This document shows, piece after piece, positions 9,833 to 20,247 of a stretch of DNA of 45,765 nucleotides (its first letter is position 1; each line of letters opens with the position of its first letter). A program made the position numbers and the translations under genes. A model generated the notes under the pieces. It searched no databases, was not told where the DNA came from, and saw only the letters and a program-made list of their open reading frames with translations. The DNA comes from Stentor coeruleus (taxonomy: Eukaryota; Ciliophora; Heterotrichea; Heterotrichida; Stentoridae). The stretch spans positions 1-45,765 of the forward strand of contig MPUH01000565.1 in the NCBI GenBank assembly GCA_001970955.1. The letters are read 5' to 3'.

Positions 9833-11536
9833 TTAAATTAACCTACTAAAATCTCCTTCACTAATACTAACAAGTGTTCTCATAGCAATATTCATAGCTT
9901 CATGATTAAACCTAGCAGGCCATGCACTATAAATATCTTCATGACAAGAATCTTGAATTAGTATTTTTGCCCCAGGAAGAAAAATACCAGCTGAAATATG
10001 TTCTAATAATATTCTAAATGCTAATCCACAAGGCATATCATCAGTAATAAAATTATATATCAATAAATCCAAAAGTTCAACAGGAATTTCTAATGAAAAC
10101 TTTTGCCTCCAATATCTAAGAATTGTACTAGTTTTATTTTTTACTGATGATTTTATAGAAGATTTATACCATTTATAATGGATTAAAGAAGGATGATTAA
10201 CTGAATCAAAAATGTATAGACGGGCTGAAATAAAAGTATGGTTCATTTTTATATACGGCAATGTGGTGTATGGGTTTAAAAAATTTTCGCATAATTGGAT
10301 GTTTGATGATAGTTTTAGACCTTCTTTTTTTACTTGATTATCTTTGGATTCAAGGAAATTTAGACGAGCTTTTTCACTGATTCCATAAATGCTATGAACA
10401 ATTTCTTCAGTTACCCCTGGGTAGATTAAAGCATAATCGAGTTCTTGTTTTTTACTACGAAGTATGTCTAAATTATGACTTCCAACAGATAGGATAGGAT
10501 GATTTAAAGCTTGAGATAAAGATTGGATTTCTTGGTCTATAGCTTTTATTATTATAAGTTCTTGTTGATTAAGGGAAAATGATTGAAGGAGGCTGTCTAT
10601 GAAAATTTCGAGACGCTGGTCTTGAGAAGTTGTTGGTAGGGATACTCGAGGGTCTTTTGTTGGAATGTTGCTTGCTTGGCAGCTTTTGTCAAGGATTTTA
10701 GAATTTATGAGGGACTTTTGAGATTTTTGAAGTTTTTCTGGGGTTTCTAAGGTTTGGATTATTTCGGGTTTTTGTTGGATTTCGCGAGTTGAGGTGCTTT
10801 GTTGATTTTTTGGGTTGATTGAGTTTTCAGATACTTTGTTGATTTCGATTTTTTGGTGCTTAGTCGGTTTTGCGAGATCCAATTTTTCGGTAAAACTTTC
10901 TGGTCTTTTAGATTTCCGTTTTTTTTTGGTTTTTTCAGGCTTCTCGAGTTTTTCAATTACTTCTAGTTTTTCCAATTTTCCGATTTTTTGGAGGTTTTCT
11001 GGCTTTTCAGAGGATTTTTTTGCTATTTCAAAATCTTCTGATTTTTTAAGTTTATCATTTTCATAAATATTGTCTAATTTTTTTTCTGAAGGTAAGAATT
11101 GGGCTTTTGGTAAGGCTGAAATTACTTTAAGTGCTTGATGTGCACAATTTTCTTTAGCTTGGCTCTCGATATCTCCCCGACCTGAAGAGATTAATAAATT
11201 GCCAATGTAGTATTCATAAACAAATAAAGGAGATCTGGATATAAGCTTAAAGTATCCTTTTGAATTGCTTTTGTTGATATGATCATTAAGTTCACTCTCG
11301 AATGAATAATTTAATAAGTTTGTGCTTAGATGTTTTGTAGCAGCTTCTGCAGCTTTGAATTTAGCCCTTTGCTTTTTTTTATCTTGTCCATACCCAATAA
11401 CTTCATTCAAAAATAAAACTTTACAACAAAACTCTCCTCTTTCCTGACAGAAAAAATAATCAACTTTATTATTTGTCCTTGAGCAGAATTCATTCAATAC
11501 CGAAATGGGGTTTTTGTCTAATTTTTCTTCGCTCAT
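9833..11536 (-). CDS. dsRBD-dsRBD-DZF RNA-binding protein (ILF3/NF90-like)
   Basis: A 567-residue protein. Residues ~10-72 form a double-stranded-RNA-binding domain, with PISVLNEFCSRT, then GYGQDKKKQRAKFKAAEAA where the KK...A lysine helix is expected. Residues ~90-142 form a second, weaker dsRBD (SSGRGDIESQAKENCAHQAL). Residues ~150-290 are a charged Lys/Glu/Pro linker with repeated EKLEKPEK-like steps and a basic KTKKKRKSKRPE stretch that may be a nuclear signal. Residues ~310-560 resemble the DZF domain of ILF2/ILF3/ZFR. They include the nucleotidyltransferase-like VGS at 351-353 with ELDYALIYPG, and the typical LLEHISAGIFLPGAKILIQDSC segment. DZF proteins bind dsRNA and act in RNA processing and translation. 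Animal NF90 has the DZF first and the dsRBDs after it; here the order is reversed. Confidence 0.85.
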   Translation of the reverse strand: MSEEKLDKNPISVLNEFCSRTNNKVDYFFCQERGEFCCKVLFLNEVIGYGQDKKKQRAKFKAAEAATKHLSTNLLNYSFESELNDHINKSNSKGYFKLISRSPLFVYEYYIGNLLISSGRGDIESQAKENCAHQALKVISALPKAQFLPSEKKLDNIYENDKLKKSEDFEIAKKSSEKPENLQKIGKLEKLEVIEKLEKPEKTKKKRKSKRPESFTEKLDLAKPTKHQKIEINKVSENSINPKNQQSTSTREIQQKPEIIQTLETPEKLQKSQKSLINSKILDKSCQASNIPTKDPRVSLPTTSQDQRLEIFIDSLLQSFSLNQQELIIIKAIDQEIQSLSQALNHPILSVGSHNLDILRSKKQELDYALIYPGVTEEIVHSIYGISEKARLNFLESKDNQVKKEGLKLSSNIQLCENFLNPYTTLPYIKMNHTFISARLYIFDSVNHPSLIHYKWYKSSIKSSVKNKTSTILRYWRQKFSLEIPVELLDLLIYNFITDDMPCGLAFRILLEHISAGIFLPGAKILIQDSCHEDIYSAWPARFNHEAMNIAMRTLVSISEGDFSRLI

Positions 11537-12119
11537 AAGAATAATAATAATATATATATAAACCGATATAAATTCAAATGATCCAGAGCCCCCCTAATAT
11601 GGTAAAAAAAAAGTTTATTATAACAGTTTATCATATCATAGCTTTTATAAATAAATAATCATGTTAAGTATTGATTTGATTATTAAAAATATTTCTTTGA
11701 TTATTAAACATGTTTAATATTATATTTTCATATTACAGTATAGTCAATAAGCATGTAAAAAAGTATTTAAAGTGTTAAGGTTGATTTTTGAGAATATTGA
11801 ATAGACTGAGGGTTTTATTATTTTTTTTGAGTTAGTTTGTATGGAGTTAGGGTTGGTAAAGAGAAACAATTTTTTTCTACCATAAAATAAAAAATCTTTT
11901 TTTGGGAATAAAAGGAGAAAGTGTGTATTTGGAGTTATTTATAAAGATATTGCTAATTAGCTTTGATATATGTGTGATAGGTATGAATATATCTAATAAT
12001 AACGATGATTGGTAAGATTTTTTTAATTCTGATATCGAATTTTTATTCAATCCTCATAACCAAAATGCCTATCTAAGCCTAAAACTAATAATTTCCATCT
12101 ACAACTTATCCTTTTATTC
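11537..12119. other. Intergenic spacer
   Basis: This stretch is G/T-rich on the + strand from about 11750 to 12020, then A/C-rich to 12119. It contains the upstream region of the DZF gene and the 3' flank of the AT-hook gene. No other feature is supported. Confidence 0.6.
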
Positions 12120-12893
12120 TTATATTTGATTCAAAAGTGACTCAATAAAATCATCATTATCCATGCCAATCATACAAAAATCCACAGGTTCATCACTAGG
12201 GTTTTCAATAATCTCTATAGGCGATGCTGGGCTTTTTGGCGATTCTTTTCCATCTACAGAAGAGTATCCAACAGGTACATAATTAACTAGCTCTTTACTA
12301 GCATAATCAAAAAACACAAACCATAAATCAGACCCAGGCCTGCATTTCTTTGATAATTCAATTTCTCCCAATTCATGAAACCATTCTTGAAAATAATATA
12401 CAAAACTGGACCTACTAAACAAATGATTTTTATATCTTTTACCGTAAGAAGAAAATACATTACCTTTATCTGGGATTCCTTTTGGACTTAAGTGCTCAAG
12501 CCAGAAGTTTTGGTCATCAGGAGTTAAGGTGTGATTTATTTCATTGTATCGGGTTTTCATATAACCTCGGAAACCTCTTAGCCAGTATTTGTCTTTTTCT
12601 TCAGTTTTTTTCTTAATCGGATCATTTGGTCGAATGGGTTTTCGGCCTCTTTTCTTTTGTAAAGGTACTGCAGGCTCTTTTATTTCTGAAAGATTTTGTG
12701 TGTTAGCGGATTTGTGCAACTTAGTTAGCAACTCATCCATACCTATTTCGATACCGACACTGGTTAGAAGTTTTGGAGAATTAGAACAACTTCCCCAAGT
12801 ATCGGTATCTGATAAGCAGGTATTTGCAGGGATTGAAGCTATACTAGAGTCAATCCTTTCCAAGCTTTCGATTTCTATACTTTCAAGGTTCAT
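12120..12893 (-). CDS. Putative DNA-binding protein with AT-hook-like motif
   Basis: A 257-residue protein, acidic at both ends. Residues ~78-88 contain KKRGRKPIRP, an AT-hook-like motif (the core is RGRP; here RGRKP) that would bind the minor groove of AT-rich DNA. It is followed by a Trp/Tyr/Phe-rich block (~100-205) with KYWLRGFRGYMKTRYNE, FSSYGKRYKNHLF and YYFQEWFHELGEIELSKK. That block looks like a compact helical domain with conserved aromatics; it is not an HMG box and I do not recognise it. The final ~35 residues are Glu/Asp-rich like an activation tail. A chromatin or transcription role is inferred. The stop is TAA. Confidence 0.75.
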   Translation of the reverse strand: MNLESIEIESLERIDSSIASIPANTCLSDTDTWGSCSNSPKLLTSVGIEIGMDELLTKLHKSANTQNLSEIKEPAVPLQKKRGRKPIRPNDPIKKKTEEKDKYWLRGFRGYMKTRYNEINHTLTPDDQNFWLEHLSPKGIPDKGNVFSSYGKRYKNHLFSRSSFVYYFQEWFHELGEIELSKKCRPGSDLWFVFFDYASKELVNYVPVGYSSVDGKESPKSPASPIEIIENPSDEPVDFCMIGMDNDDFIESLLNQI

Positions 12894-13026
12894 TTATATG
12901 GATTCTAAATCAGCATTAATTTGTGTTATTCCCATAGTATTAGTTTAATATCAAAGTATAATTATTGATATTGACTAGCTATGTAATATATAGAATATAT
13001 ATACATACACATATATTGTCACACTA

Positions 13027-13044
13027 GTATTGTGAAAACAATAC
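13027..13044 (+). other. Hairpin with GAAA loop
   Basis: A 7-bp perfect stem, GTATTGT against ACAATAC, closes a GAAA tetraloop. GNRA loops are typical of folded RNA, but a stem this short also occurs by chance in AT-rich DNA. No transcript evidence can be seen. Confidence 0.3.
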
Positions 13045-13262
13045 AATAAAATCCTGTTAATTCTAACAAGACTATATAGAATCAACTTAAAATACTTCTA
13101 AATCTTTTAAAGATAAAACAAAAATATCATATCAGGAACTAGTCAAGCAAATATTATAAAATTTCTTATCAAATATACACTTCCAATAAATCATAAAAAA
13201 GTTTATAAAATTGATTAATATTCTTATCCTATATACAAATTTTCATCTGAAACCTTTTATAT

Positions 13263-13288
13263 AATACACTTAGAGTGTATTTTTTTTA
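13263..13288 (+). terminator. Hairpin followed by T run
   Basis: An 8-bp perfect stem, AATACACT against AGTGTATT, encloses TAG and leads into a run of T. It resembles an RNA polymerase III-type end or an intrinsic terminator, but no gene upstream of it on the + strand is recognised. Low confidence. Confidence 0.25.
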
Positions 13289-14175
13289 TATTACAATCTT
13301 TGTGTTTCCCTACCTTTTTAGCCTTATAGCATTTTTATACAATTTACAATACCCTTTCATATAAAAGTGATATCCCAGTTTATAGTTCTTTATATTACAA
13401 TAAACATCGTGATAATTAGTATATTTTTGCAACGCTTTTCTAAAATCAAATTGCCATGCAAATGCCATCCACTGTAAAACTCAAAGCTTAAAAGCTTAGA
13501 AATACAGCTATGATGGTTTTACGTAGTGTTTTATACAAAACTACTTATCTATTTCTTTGTAAAAATATCTTATTACTTCCTATAAAAAAACCTCTTCCAA
13601 ACTCATAAATCCTAAAATCTTACAAATCTTCAATCCTAAGTCAATCCCTTTCATTTTCTAGCATCATTTCTACATCTAACACTAAATCCTCTATCCTCAT
13701 ACATCATAATATTTTTTCATATAAACAAAAGAACAAATTTCCAACAAATCCTAGTCTGCTTTTATTTTTAAAAGGTTTTTCATAATAATTTTGTCCTAAG
13801 ACATGAAAAATTGGCATTTGGCCTTAGTTTTTAAAGGATGAGTTTTAGGAAATCTTCTAATTTTTTCTTCCCTCAAGGTTTTAAAGGAAAACACTTAAGG
13901 GTTAATTTGTTTAAAGAATCTAGGAACAAATAAGATTTTTTGGACTACCCGTAGCTGTATATATCATGTGAATAATGTGCATATTTCTAAAATCTTTCTA
14001 GAAGAAATTCGCTAATCTTAATTTAAAAATTTGATAAACATCGATATAAATAGACAAAATTTTTATACTATTTGTCTAACTAACACAATTGGTATATGAA
14101 ATATGTTGTGTTTTCACTAATTTTTCTTTCTCGGCACTTTTGGATCATCGAATATGATACATGATTTCAAATTGA

Positions 14176-14598
14176 ATGATAAATACTATGTATAATAATA
14201 TAATGTCCAAAGATTTCGCTGATGCTCTGTCAAATTTCACAATCTTCTCCAATATGCATTCAATCATAAACCCATCTTCCGGTACTTGGCCTATAAACTT
14301 AACCCTTCCAAGCTTATCCTCAACTCCTGTGCTTCAAGGTCAGAAACTTCCAAATATATTTCCTGATGAACCTCGTAAAAAGTGTAAAACAGTAACAGCC
14401 TGTCCTCATTCAGCACGAAAGCACTACGCTAAAAACATGTGCAACAATTGCTATCATCGTCTTGGACGTGACAAAACTGCATGGGCCTGCGAGCATCATG
14501 ACCGCAAGCACTATGCAAAAGGCAAATGCCAATTCTGCTACCTTAAACACTACAATAAATCTCGACAAGAACCCCAATCTTCTATCGAAAACCTTTAA
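14176..14598 (+). CDS. Small protein with two HYAK-type zinc-knuckle repeats
   Basis: A 140-residue protein. Two ~24-residue repeats occupy the C-terminal half. The first (76-98) has C-x-H, then RKHYAKNMCNNCYHRLGR. The second (105-126) has C-x-H-H, then RKHYAKGKCQFCYLKHY. The shared pattern, C-x-H...HYAK-x2-C-x2-CY, places two Cys/His pairs per repeat, so each probably binds one zinc ion. The first 70 residues are polar and hydrophobic without known domains. I have an impression that motifs of this kind recur in ciliate proteins, but know no assigned function; nucleic-acid binding is plausible because of the basic residues. The stop is TAA. RPL12 starts 186 bp downstream on the same strand. 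Confidence 0.75.
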   Translation: MINTMYNNIMSKDFADALSNFTIFSNMHSIINPSSGTWPINLTLPSLSSTPVLQGQKLPNIFPDEPRKKCKTVTACPHSARKHYAKNMCNNCYHRLGRDKTAWACEHHDRKHYAKGKCQFCYLKHYNKSRQEPQSSIENL

Positions 14599-14783
14599 TA
14601 TCCATATAAACTCTAACATATTCTTAAAATACTATCATCTTTATACATAAATACTATATTTTTTATTTCATTATCTATAATATCATCTTAAATCCTAGTT
14701 TTCAAAGTTTTTTCAAGGTTTTTTGTATATAAAAAATACTTTCAAAGTAAAAAAATAAGAAAAAATCCATTATTATCCATTAA

Positions 14784-15296
14784 ATGCCCCCTAAGGTAGA
14801 GACAGGTGAAGCTAGAGTTGGTATTTTCTAAGTAGTGATTCTCAAGACAGTAGGAGGTGAAATTGGTGCTGCGGCAAGTTTAGCCCCAAAGGTTGGTCCT
14901 TTAGGTTTATCCCCTAAAAAGGTTGGTGAAGACATAAAAGCAGCTACAGAGAAATGGAAAGGAATTAAAGTTATGGTCAAACTTACTATTATTAACAGAG
15001 TAGCTACAGTTGAAGTTATACCTTCTGCTTCTGCATTGTTGATTAGAGAGTTGGCTGAACCACCAAGAGATAGAAAAAAAGTTAAAAATATCAAACATAA
15101 TGGTAATTTGACTTGGGACCAAGTTAGGAAATGTGCTAAGGAAATGAGACCTAGGAGTGGAGCTGTTAGCTTTGAAGGGACGATTAAAGAGATTGTGGGT
15201 ACTGCGGTATCTGTTGGATGCCAGATTGAGAAAAAAACACCTAAGGAAATATTTGAAATGATCAAGAATGGAGAACTTGACACTTCAGAACCTTAA
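14784..15296 (+). CDS. RPL12: 60S ribosomal protein L12 (uL11), one 15-nt intron
   Basis: Exon 1 is 14784..14820 and exon 2 is 14836..15296. The spliced product is 165 residues, the same length as human RPL12. The start MPPKVE and the junction-spanning segment ARVVILKTVGGEIG align with the family start. Downstream blocks LAPKVGPLGLSPKKVGEDI, VIPSASALLI, EPPRDRKK, NIKHNGN, GTIKEIVGTA and SVGC are diagnostic. The protein binds 28S rRNA at the GTPase-associated centre of the large subunit, next to the P-stalk. The intron position near the start codon resembles that of many ribosomal protein genes. The usual start is recovered only after splicing, which makes this the clearest internal proof of the 15-nt introns. 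Confidence 0.97.
14821..14835 (+). other. 15-nt spliceosomal mini-intron in RPL12
   Basis: The sequence is GTATTTTCTAAGTAG, in phase 1. It is the only intron here with T rather than A at position 4. Unspliced, the frame meets TAA; spliced, the conserved uL11 N-terminus is restored. Confidence 0.95.
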
Positions 15297-16158
15297 GTAG
15301 ATAAGCTTAGTATACAAATAAGGATAGGATATGATGTTTTAAGAGAGAAAAAAGATTTTTTATGCTTGTGATTATGATTATGGAGTAAAGTTCAGGTATT
15401 TGAAAAGATGGAAGATGAAGGGTTTATGAAGAGAAGGTGAAGATAGTGGATTTGAAGGATTTTAGATGGTTACAAGATTTGGGGAAGGAAATTATGAGGT
15501 TATTTTTTTTTGTGTTGATTGTGCTTTTAGATTTAGGGCGAGAGATTAGTAGATTTTATTTGTAGGGGAGGATTGATTACGACTATTATATCTGTTAGCA
15601 AATCAAACTGGTATCTCTATTAACTAATATTCGTAAATTCATTGATTTTTTCAACACTGCTTTTAAACTTTTCAAAATCATACTCAAATAAAAGGTTACC
15701 TCCTAATGCATAAGCTCTGAAATGCAGGATTTTCTGCTCAGAAACAAAGAAAAAAAATTTAAAAACATCACAAAATCCTACCCAACACATAAGTTCTCTC
15801 ACAATCTTAACAAACTCATTCATCAGTAAAATGATTGCAATTCTGATCAAAAATATCTTACAATTCTACAGTAAATATAAGAGAAACACTTATGAAAACC
15901 TCATTAGCTCTTCATAACTTTCATTACAAAAACCCATACAAATCCTTTGAATCATAATTCAAAAATTAACATTTATAGGAATATCACAAAAACGCCTTCT
16001 CTAAAATAGCATCTTTCCAAAACATTACTATATAAGTGCAAAATATTCCATCTATTTATTTACCTAAAAACACATGTCATAAAACCTACCCATTCCTATC
16101 AAGATATATTTGCAATATATTTTCATCCATTTATCTATTTTTTGATATGAGGAATTCA
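15297..16158. other. Intergenic spacer between convergent genes
   Basis: G-rich on the + strand at 15300-15570 and A/C-rich at 15700-16150, the same switch seen in other spacers. It contains one small open frame (15620..15823, minus), listed separately with low confidence. Confidence 0.6.
15620..15823 (-). CDS. Possible small protein (67 aa)
   Basis: An ATG-started frame of 67 residues ending in TAA, with a run of Phe and a final charged helix-like stretch (EKFKSSVEKINEF). No family is recognised. The residue mix looks protein-like. However, it lies wholly inside the C-rich half of a spacer whose composition matches non-coding spacers elsewhere, so it may be chance. Confidence 0.3.
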   Translation of the reverse strand: MNEFVKIVRELMCWVGFCDVFKFFFFVSEQKILHFRAYALGGNLLFEYDFEKFKSSVEKINEFTNIS

Positions 16159-17466
16159 TTAGTTTATTCTATCGAAACCTACGTATTTGTGAAGACATTG
16201 TGGGATTTTAATCGACCCATCTTTAGTTTGCCCATATTCAAGAAGACTTAAAAGAATGCGAGGGATAGCACAAGCAGTTCCATTTACAGTATGAAGATGA
16301 GTTTTACCTGTTTTACGGTTAACAAAAGAGTTCAATCTTACAGCTTGATAGTCTGTGCAATTTGAAGTACTTGTAACTTCACCCCAGTCATTTCGTGAAG
16401 GCATCCATACTTCAATATCATATTTCCTATACGCACTAGCTCCTAAATCTTTTGTTGGCATATCTAAAACCCTATAAGATAAACCAAGTTCATCAATAAG
16501 TTCCATTTCTATATCAAGCATTTCTTTATGTATATTTTCTGATTGTTCAGGTACACAAAAAGCAAACATCTCAACTTTAGAAAACTGATGCATTCGATAC
16601 AAACCTCTTGAAGCTGTTCCTCGACCTGCTTCCATTCTAAAACAATGACTAAAAGCTCCATATTTCATAGGTAATGACTCTTCTGATACTGTATTTTCAG
16701 CCATTAGTCCAGCTATTGGGATTTCAGCTGTAGCTACAAGACATAAATCCCCATGTTCAAGTGTATAAAGTTGTTCAGCTGGGTCTCTAGGTTGAAAACC
16801 ACAACTACGAGCTAAATCAATTCTTGCTATATCTGGAGTTATAACTGGTTTAAAACCTTTTGAGACAATTTTCTGCATTGCCCAGTTTATAAGCCCTAGT
16901 TCTAATAAAGCGGCTTGATTTTTCAAATACACAAACTTGCTTCCTGTTATTTTAGACGCTGAGTCAAAATCAAAAAGGTCGAATTTCTTACCTATTTCTA
17001 AATGGTCCTTTATTTCTACTTCAAATTCTGGTATAGGTTTTCTTAAAATTTCCTTTGGTTCAGTACCTGCAGGAACATCAGGATGGGTCATATTAGGGAT
17101 TTTTAATGCTTCGGTCATCATGGTTTCTTCAATTTTTATTAGGTTTTTCTCAAATTCGTCTAAGGTTTGTTTGATTTCCTTTCCAGCTTTTCTGTGTTCT
17201 TCAAGGTTTTTACTTCCATAGATTTTTCTATATAGGTTTTACTGATCATTGTGCTGGTTACGTCTTTTTCTTATTAGTTCTATATCGTAAAGCTGACGTT
17301 TGTAATCTTCCCAGAGTTTGATGACACGTTCTGGATTTGATGATGAACCTCGATTGGATATGTTGTTGAGGACAAATGGAAGATTTTCTTTGAGGTATTT
17401 GAAATTGTATTTGATATCAGCGTATTTAGTTAGGGATGGTAAGGATAACTTAGAAAATCTTCGCAT
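16159..17466 (-). CDS. Seryl-tRNA synthetase, organellar (bacterial-like) type, one 15-nt intron
   Basis: Exon 1 is 17466..17243 and exon 2 is 17227..16159, giving 430 residues. It charges tRNA-Ser with serine. The N-terminal helical arm (~20-110) with ELIRKRRNQ is the tRNA-binding coiled coil. The class II catalytic core follows: TAEIP at ~241-245 binds serine, motif 2 is FRMEAGRGTASRGLYRMHQFSKVE at ~271-294, and motif 3 is NGTACAIPRILLSLLE at ~390-405. Length and motifs fit a bacterial/mitochondrial SerRS. The first ~20 residues (MRRFSKLSLPSLTKY) are basic, Ser/Leu-rich and free of acids, as in a mitochondrial presequence, so the mitochondrial enzyme is most likely. The stop is TAA. Confidence 0.95.
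17228..17242 (-). other. 15-nt spliceosomal mini-intron
   Basis: The sense sequence is GTAAAACCTATATAG, in phase 2 of a Gln codon. Without removal the SerRS arm ends at TAA; with removal it continues as NDQKIYGSKNLEEH. Confidence 0.93.
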
Positions 17467-18082
17467 TTTTAGGAGATTAGTATATGTTATGTCATGATAA
17501 AAAATAAGAAGCTTTTGATATGTGATTTTTGATAAAAATGAGAAGAATGAGGAAAATGTGAAGAATAATGGGTTGATTAGATGTTGTCATTTGGAGGGAA
17601 ATTTTATATGTTTTTTGATTTTGGGTTTTATGTTATTAGGATAATATAGTATAACAAGTTTGGTTATTATTATATGATATATATTCTTATAAAGATAATA
17701 TTAGGGAAATACATGATTTTTAGAATAAAAAATGACTTAAAAGATAAATCAAGTTAATACTGATTATTTAAGTTAAATTAAAAATCCGTGTATAGTCAAA
17801 AATATAACCAAAGTTAAACATCACAATTGCAACTAAAAGTTCGCAGATTTTTCACCAAAAAACTCTCAAAATCCCAAAACTATACAAAATCCATAAAATA
17901 CTCACATCTTCTCTCATCATCCAACCTTCTCACTAACCTCTAAAAAAACCTATCAAGTCCACTCCTCATACATCAATTCCTCACCCTATAATCCTCCATA
18001 ATCCTTTTCTCAACAAATCCAAAGTTTCAATTTTCAAAAATTCTAAACCTAAAATAACATATATATCTTAACTTACAACTCA
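17467..18082. other. Intergenic spacer
   Basis: G/T-rich on the + strand from 17480 to 17650 (upstream of the SerRS gene) and strongly A/C-rich, G-poor from about 17820 to 18080. No gene or structured element is supported. Confidence 0.6.
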
Positions 18083-18673
18083 TTAAGAATTCCTTGGAGT
18101 ACCCATCCCATCAAATGTAGTCTCTGATCTCACAGAAGATGTATTATGTACCTTTCTTATCGATTCTACCAAATTTATTGAAACACTTAAAGCATTACTC
18201 GAATATGTTTTATGCCTTGATGAACCAAATCCAGAATTATTAACAAAAGGATCTCTTTGTATATAACTATTAACATTAGAAGTTGAAGATACTAAGTTTA
18301 TTGTGCTATGTGAAAGATTTGATATATAAGAATCATCATCATGTCTTGGTAATGTTTGAGAGGTATTTCGTTTTATTATTCGATTTCTTGTATAAAGTTT
18401 TTTGTCTGTAAAAGCGGCATTAGGACTTGTTATTGCATAAGTTGTTAAAGATCCATCGTATACTAAAAACTTATCTTGAGACTCATCAAAACTTTGTCTT
18501 TTACTTGTTTTTATTGGACTTTCAAAAACTGTGATTTCGTCGTCTATGTCTTCTTCTTCAGGGTTTTGGTCTTTGAATTTGGCTCGCGAGGAAGTGTCCC
18601 CGTCTTCAATTGTGATGAGCCGGCTGCTACAATCGACACATGAAAAGCTTCCAGCTGAGATGTTTTGGCCCAT
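18083..18673 (-). CDS. Probable N-myristoylated, Ser-rich protein
   Basis: A 196-residue protein starting MGQNIS, which fits the N-myristoylation pattern (Gly2, Ser6). Cys12 and Cys15 (CVDC) could be palmitoylated. This would anchor it to a membrane. Residues ~28-50 are acidic (EEEDIDDE); the rest is Ser/Thr/Asn-rich and likely disordered, with SP/TP sites suggesting phosphorylation. No enzymatic domain is visible. Membrane anchoring is an inference from the N-terminal motif. The function is unknown. Confidence 0.7.
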   Translation of the reverse strand: MGQNISAGSFSCVDCSSRLITIEDGDTSSRAKFKDQNPEEEDIDDEITVFESPIKTSKRQSFDESQDKFLVYDGSLTTYAITSPNAAFTDKKLYTRNRIIKRNTSQTLPRHDDDSYISNLSHSTINLVSSTSNVNSYIQRDPFVNNSGFGSSRHKTYSSNALSVSINLVESIRKVHNTSSVRSETTFDGMGTPRNS

Positions 18674-20247
18674 AGGTTATTATTTTATATGGAGATGTTT
18701 TTTCGCATTATACTGTTTGCAGGATTTTGGCTGTTAGTTTAGAAATTAGGTGTTTTGCAAAGAGAAAAGATACTTTTTTGAGGAATTTTATAGGTTTATA
18801 AAGAGAAGTTGAGGGATGGATTTGAAAACTAGGATAAGATTTTATGGTATCTAATGGCTTTGGGTTGTGGAGGAGGTTTGGCTGTTTTTGAAGTTGTGTT
18901 TGTATATTTTGGGTGAATGAATTAAGAAATTAGATGGAAATAATATAGAGGGGGTGATTTGCATTGAGATTTTGGATTGGCTTTTTGGGTGTTAGTAGAG
19001 ATTTTAGGTTTTTTGTTTAGAAAATTTTGGGGTTTTTAAAATTTGCCGGTTAGCTTCACTTTTATATGAAAACATATAACTTTAATTGCGACTTATAATA
19101 TATATAGTATTAATGTACTTATGCTATCTTTATACAATAAGGGTTTATAAAAAAAAATTAGTATTTTGTATAACAAAAAAGCTTAAAGCTTAATAAATAT
19201 GGTTAATATTCACATGTATAACATTTATGTTCTTTTAAACGATCACTTAATTCCTAGATTTAATCTATTCTTACCACATTAATTCTCTAATCAATACCTT
19301 ATTTACAATGAATTACTACAATCGCATAAAAAGCATTTCCTATAAAAATTCTACAATTAATTTACCTTCTCAACATAAATCCTATTCCTAATATAACTAC
19401 TTGTTTAAAACCTAAAATACTATTGAATTTATCTAAAAAACTAAAACTATTCAATAACCCTTTACCAACACATAAAAATATCATAAATCCTAAAGCAAAA
19501 ACTCTACATATCAACCTTTACAACAATCATAAAAACTAAATTCATAAAATTTTATTATTCCTACACAAAATTACCCTCGATTTAAACTTAATTTCCTTTG
19601 GAGAATGAAAAGAAAAATTTCAGAAACTGTTTAGCTAGCAAATAATTTCTTACACAAATTCTACTCTTATCCCGTTCTAGGATATATAAAAGCTATTCTA
19701 TAAAAGTTGTTTTTTAATTCAAACTACTTTTAAAATTTTCTTAAAGTATCAGCACTATCTGAAAAACTGAATATGAAAAATGAAATAAATTATGTTAGGG
19801 TTTTAGGTATAAATGTGTTTATGAATATGAAGAGAATTATATAAAATAAAGAACTTTTATTATGGTTTTTAAAGGAATATTTATAGGATTAAAAATATTT
19901 TTAGAGTTAATCAAAGCTTTTTAAGTATCGTTTATATAAGTATTTATTATAACCATTAGTGATTTTTATAACAAAAAGAGTTAGAATACAACATATCATA
20001 AAAAAAACTAAAATATATTTTATAATAAACGTAGCTTTATTAATTTTTTTTTTTCAATGATAAACTTAAAACCCCAAATCTATCTTAAAAAAATCAAATT
20101 TTACATCAAAAATTATATTTAAACCCTTATCCTATTCTAAAAAAAAAACTTAACATCAATAATAATCTTTTATATCCTATCAAAACAAAATAACATCCAA
20201 TCCCTTCATATTACTCAAAATCTATAATTCTATCTATTAATCCTTAA
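18674..20247. other. Long intergenic spacer
   Basis: 1.57 kb without a protein gene. On the + strand it is G-rich to ~19040, C-rich ~19250-19560, mixed ~19570-19780, G-rich ~19790-19940, then C/A-rich to 20247. The doubled switch suggests a short transcribed unit near 19570-19790, but no RNA family was recognised there. Confidence 0.5.

Larger units (their letters stand above)
12894..14175. other. Long intergenic spacer with two small hairpins
   Basis: No protein gene is visible in 1.28 kb between two divergent genes. Positions ~13050-13720 are A/C/T-rich and G-poor; 13740-14100 has a more balanced composition. Two short perfect hairpins lie at 13027..13044 and 13263..13281 and are listed separately. 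The promoters of both flanking genes must be here. Confidence 0.6.

Noticed and set aside
14828..15283. 151-codon open frame on the minus strand
   Set aside because: It is the antisense shadow of RPL12, whose + strand product is certain.
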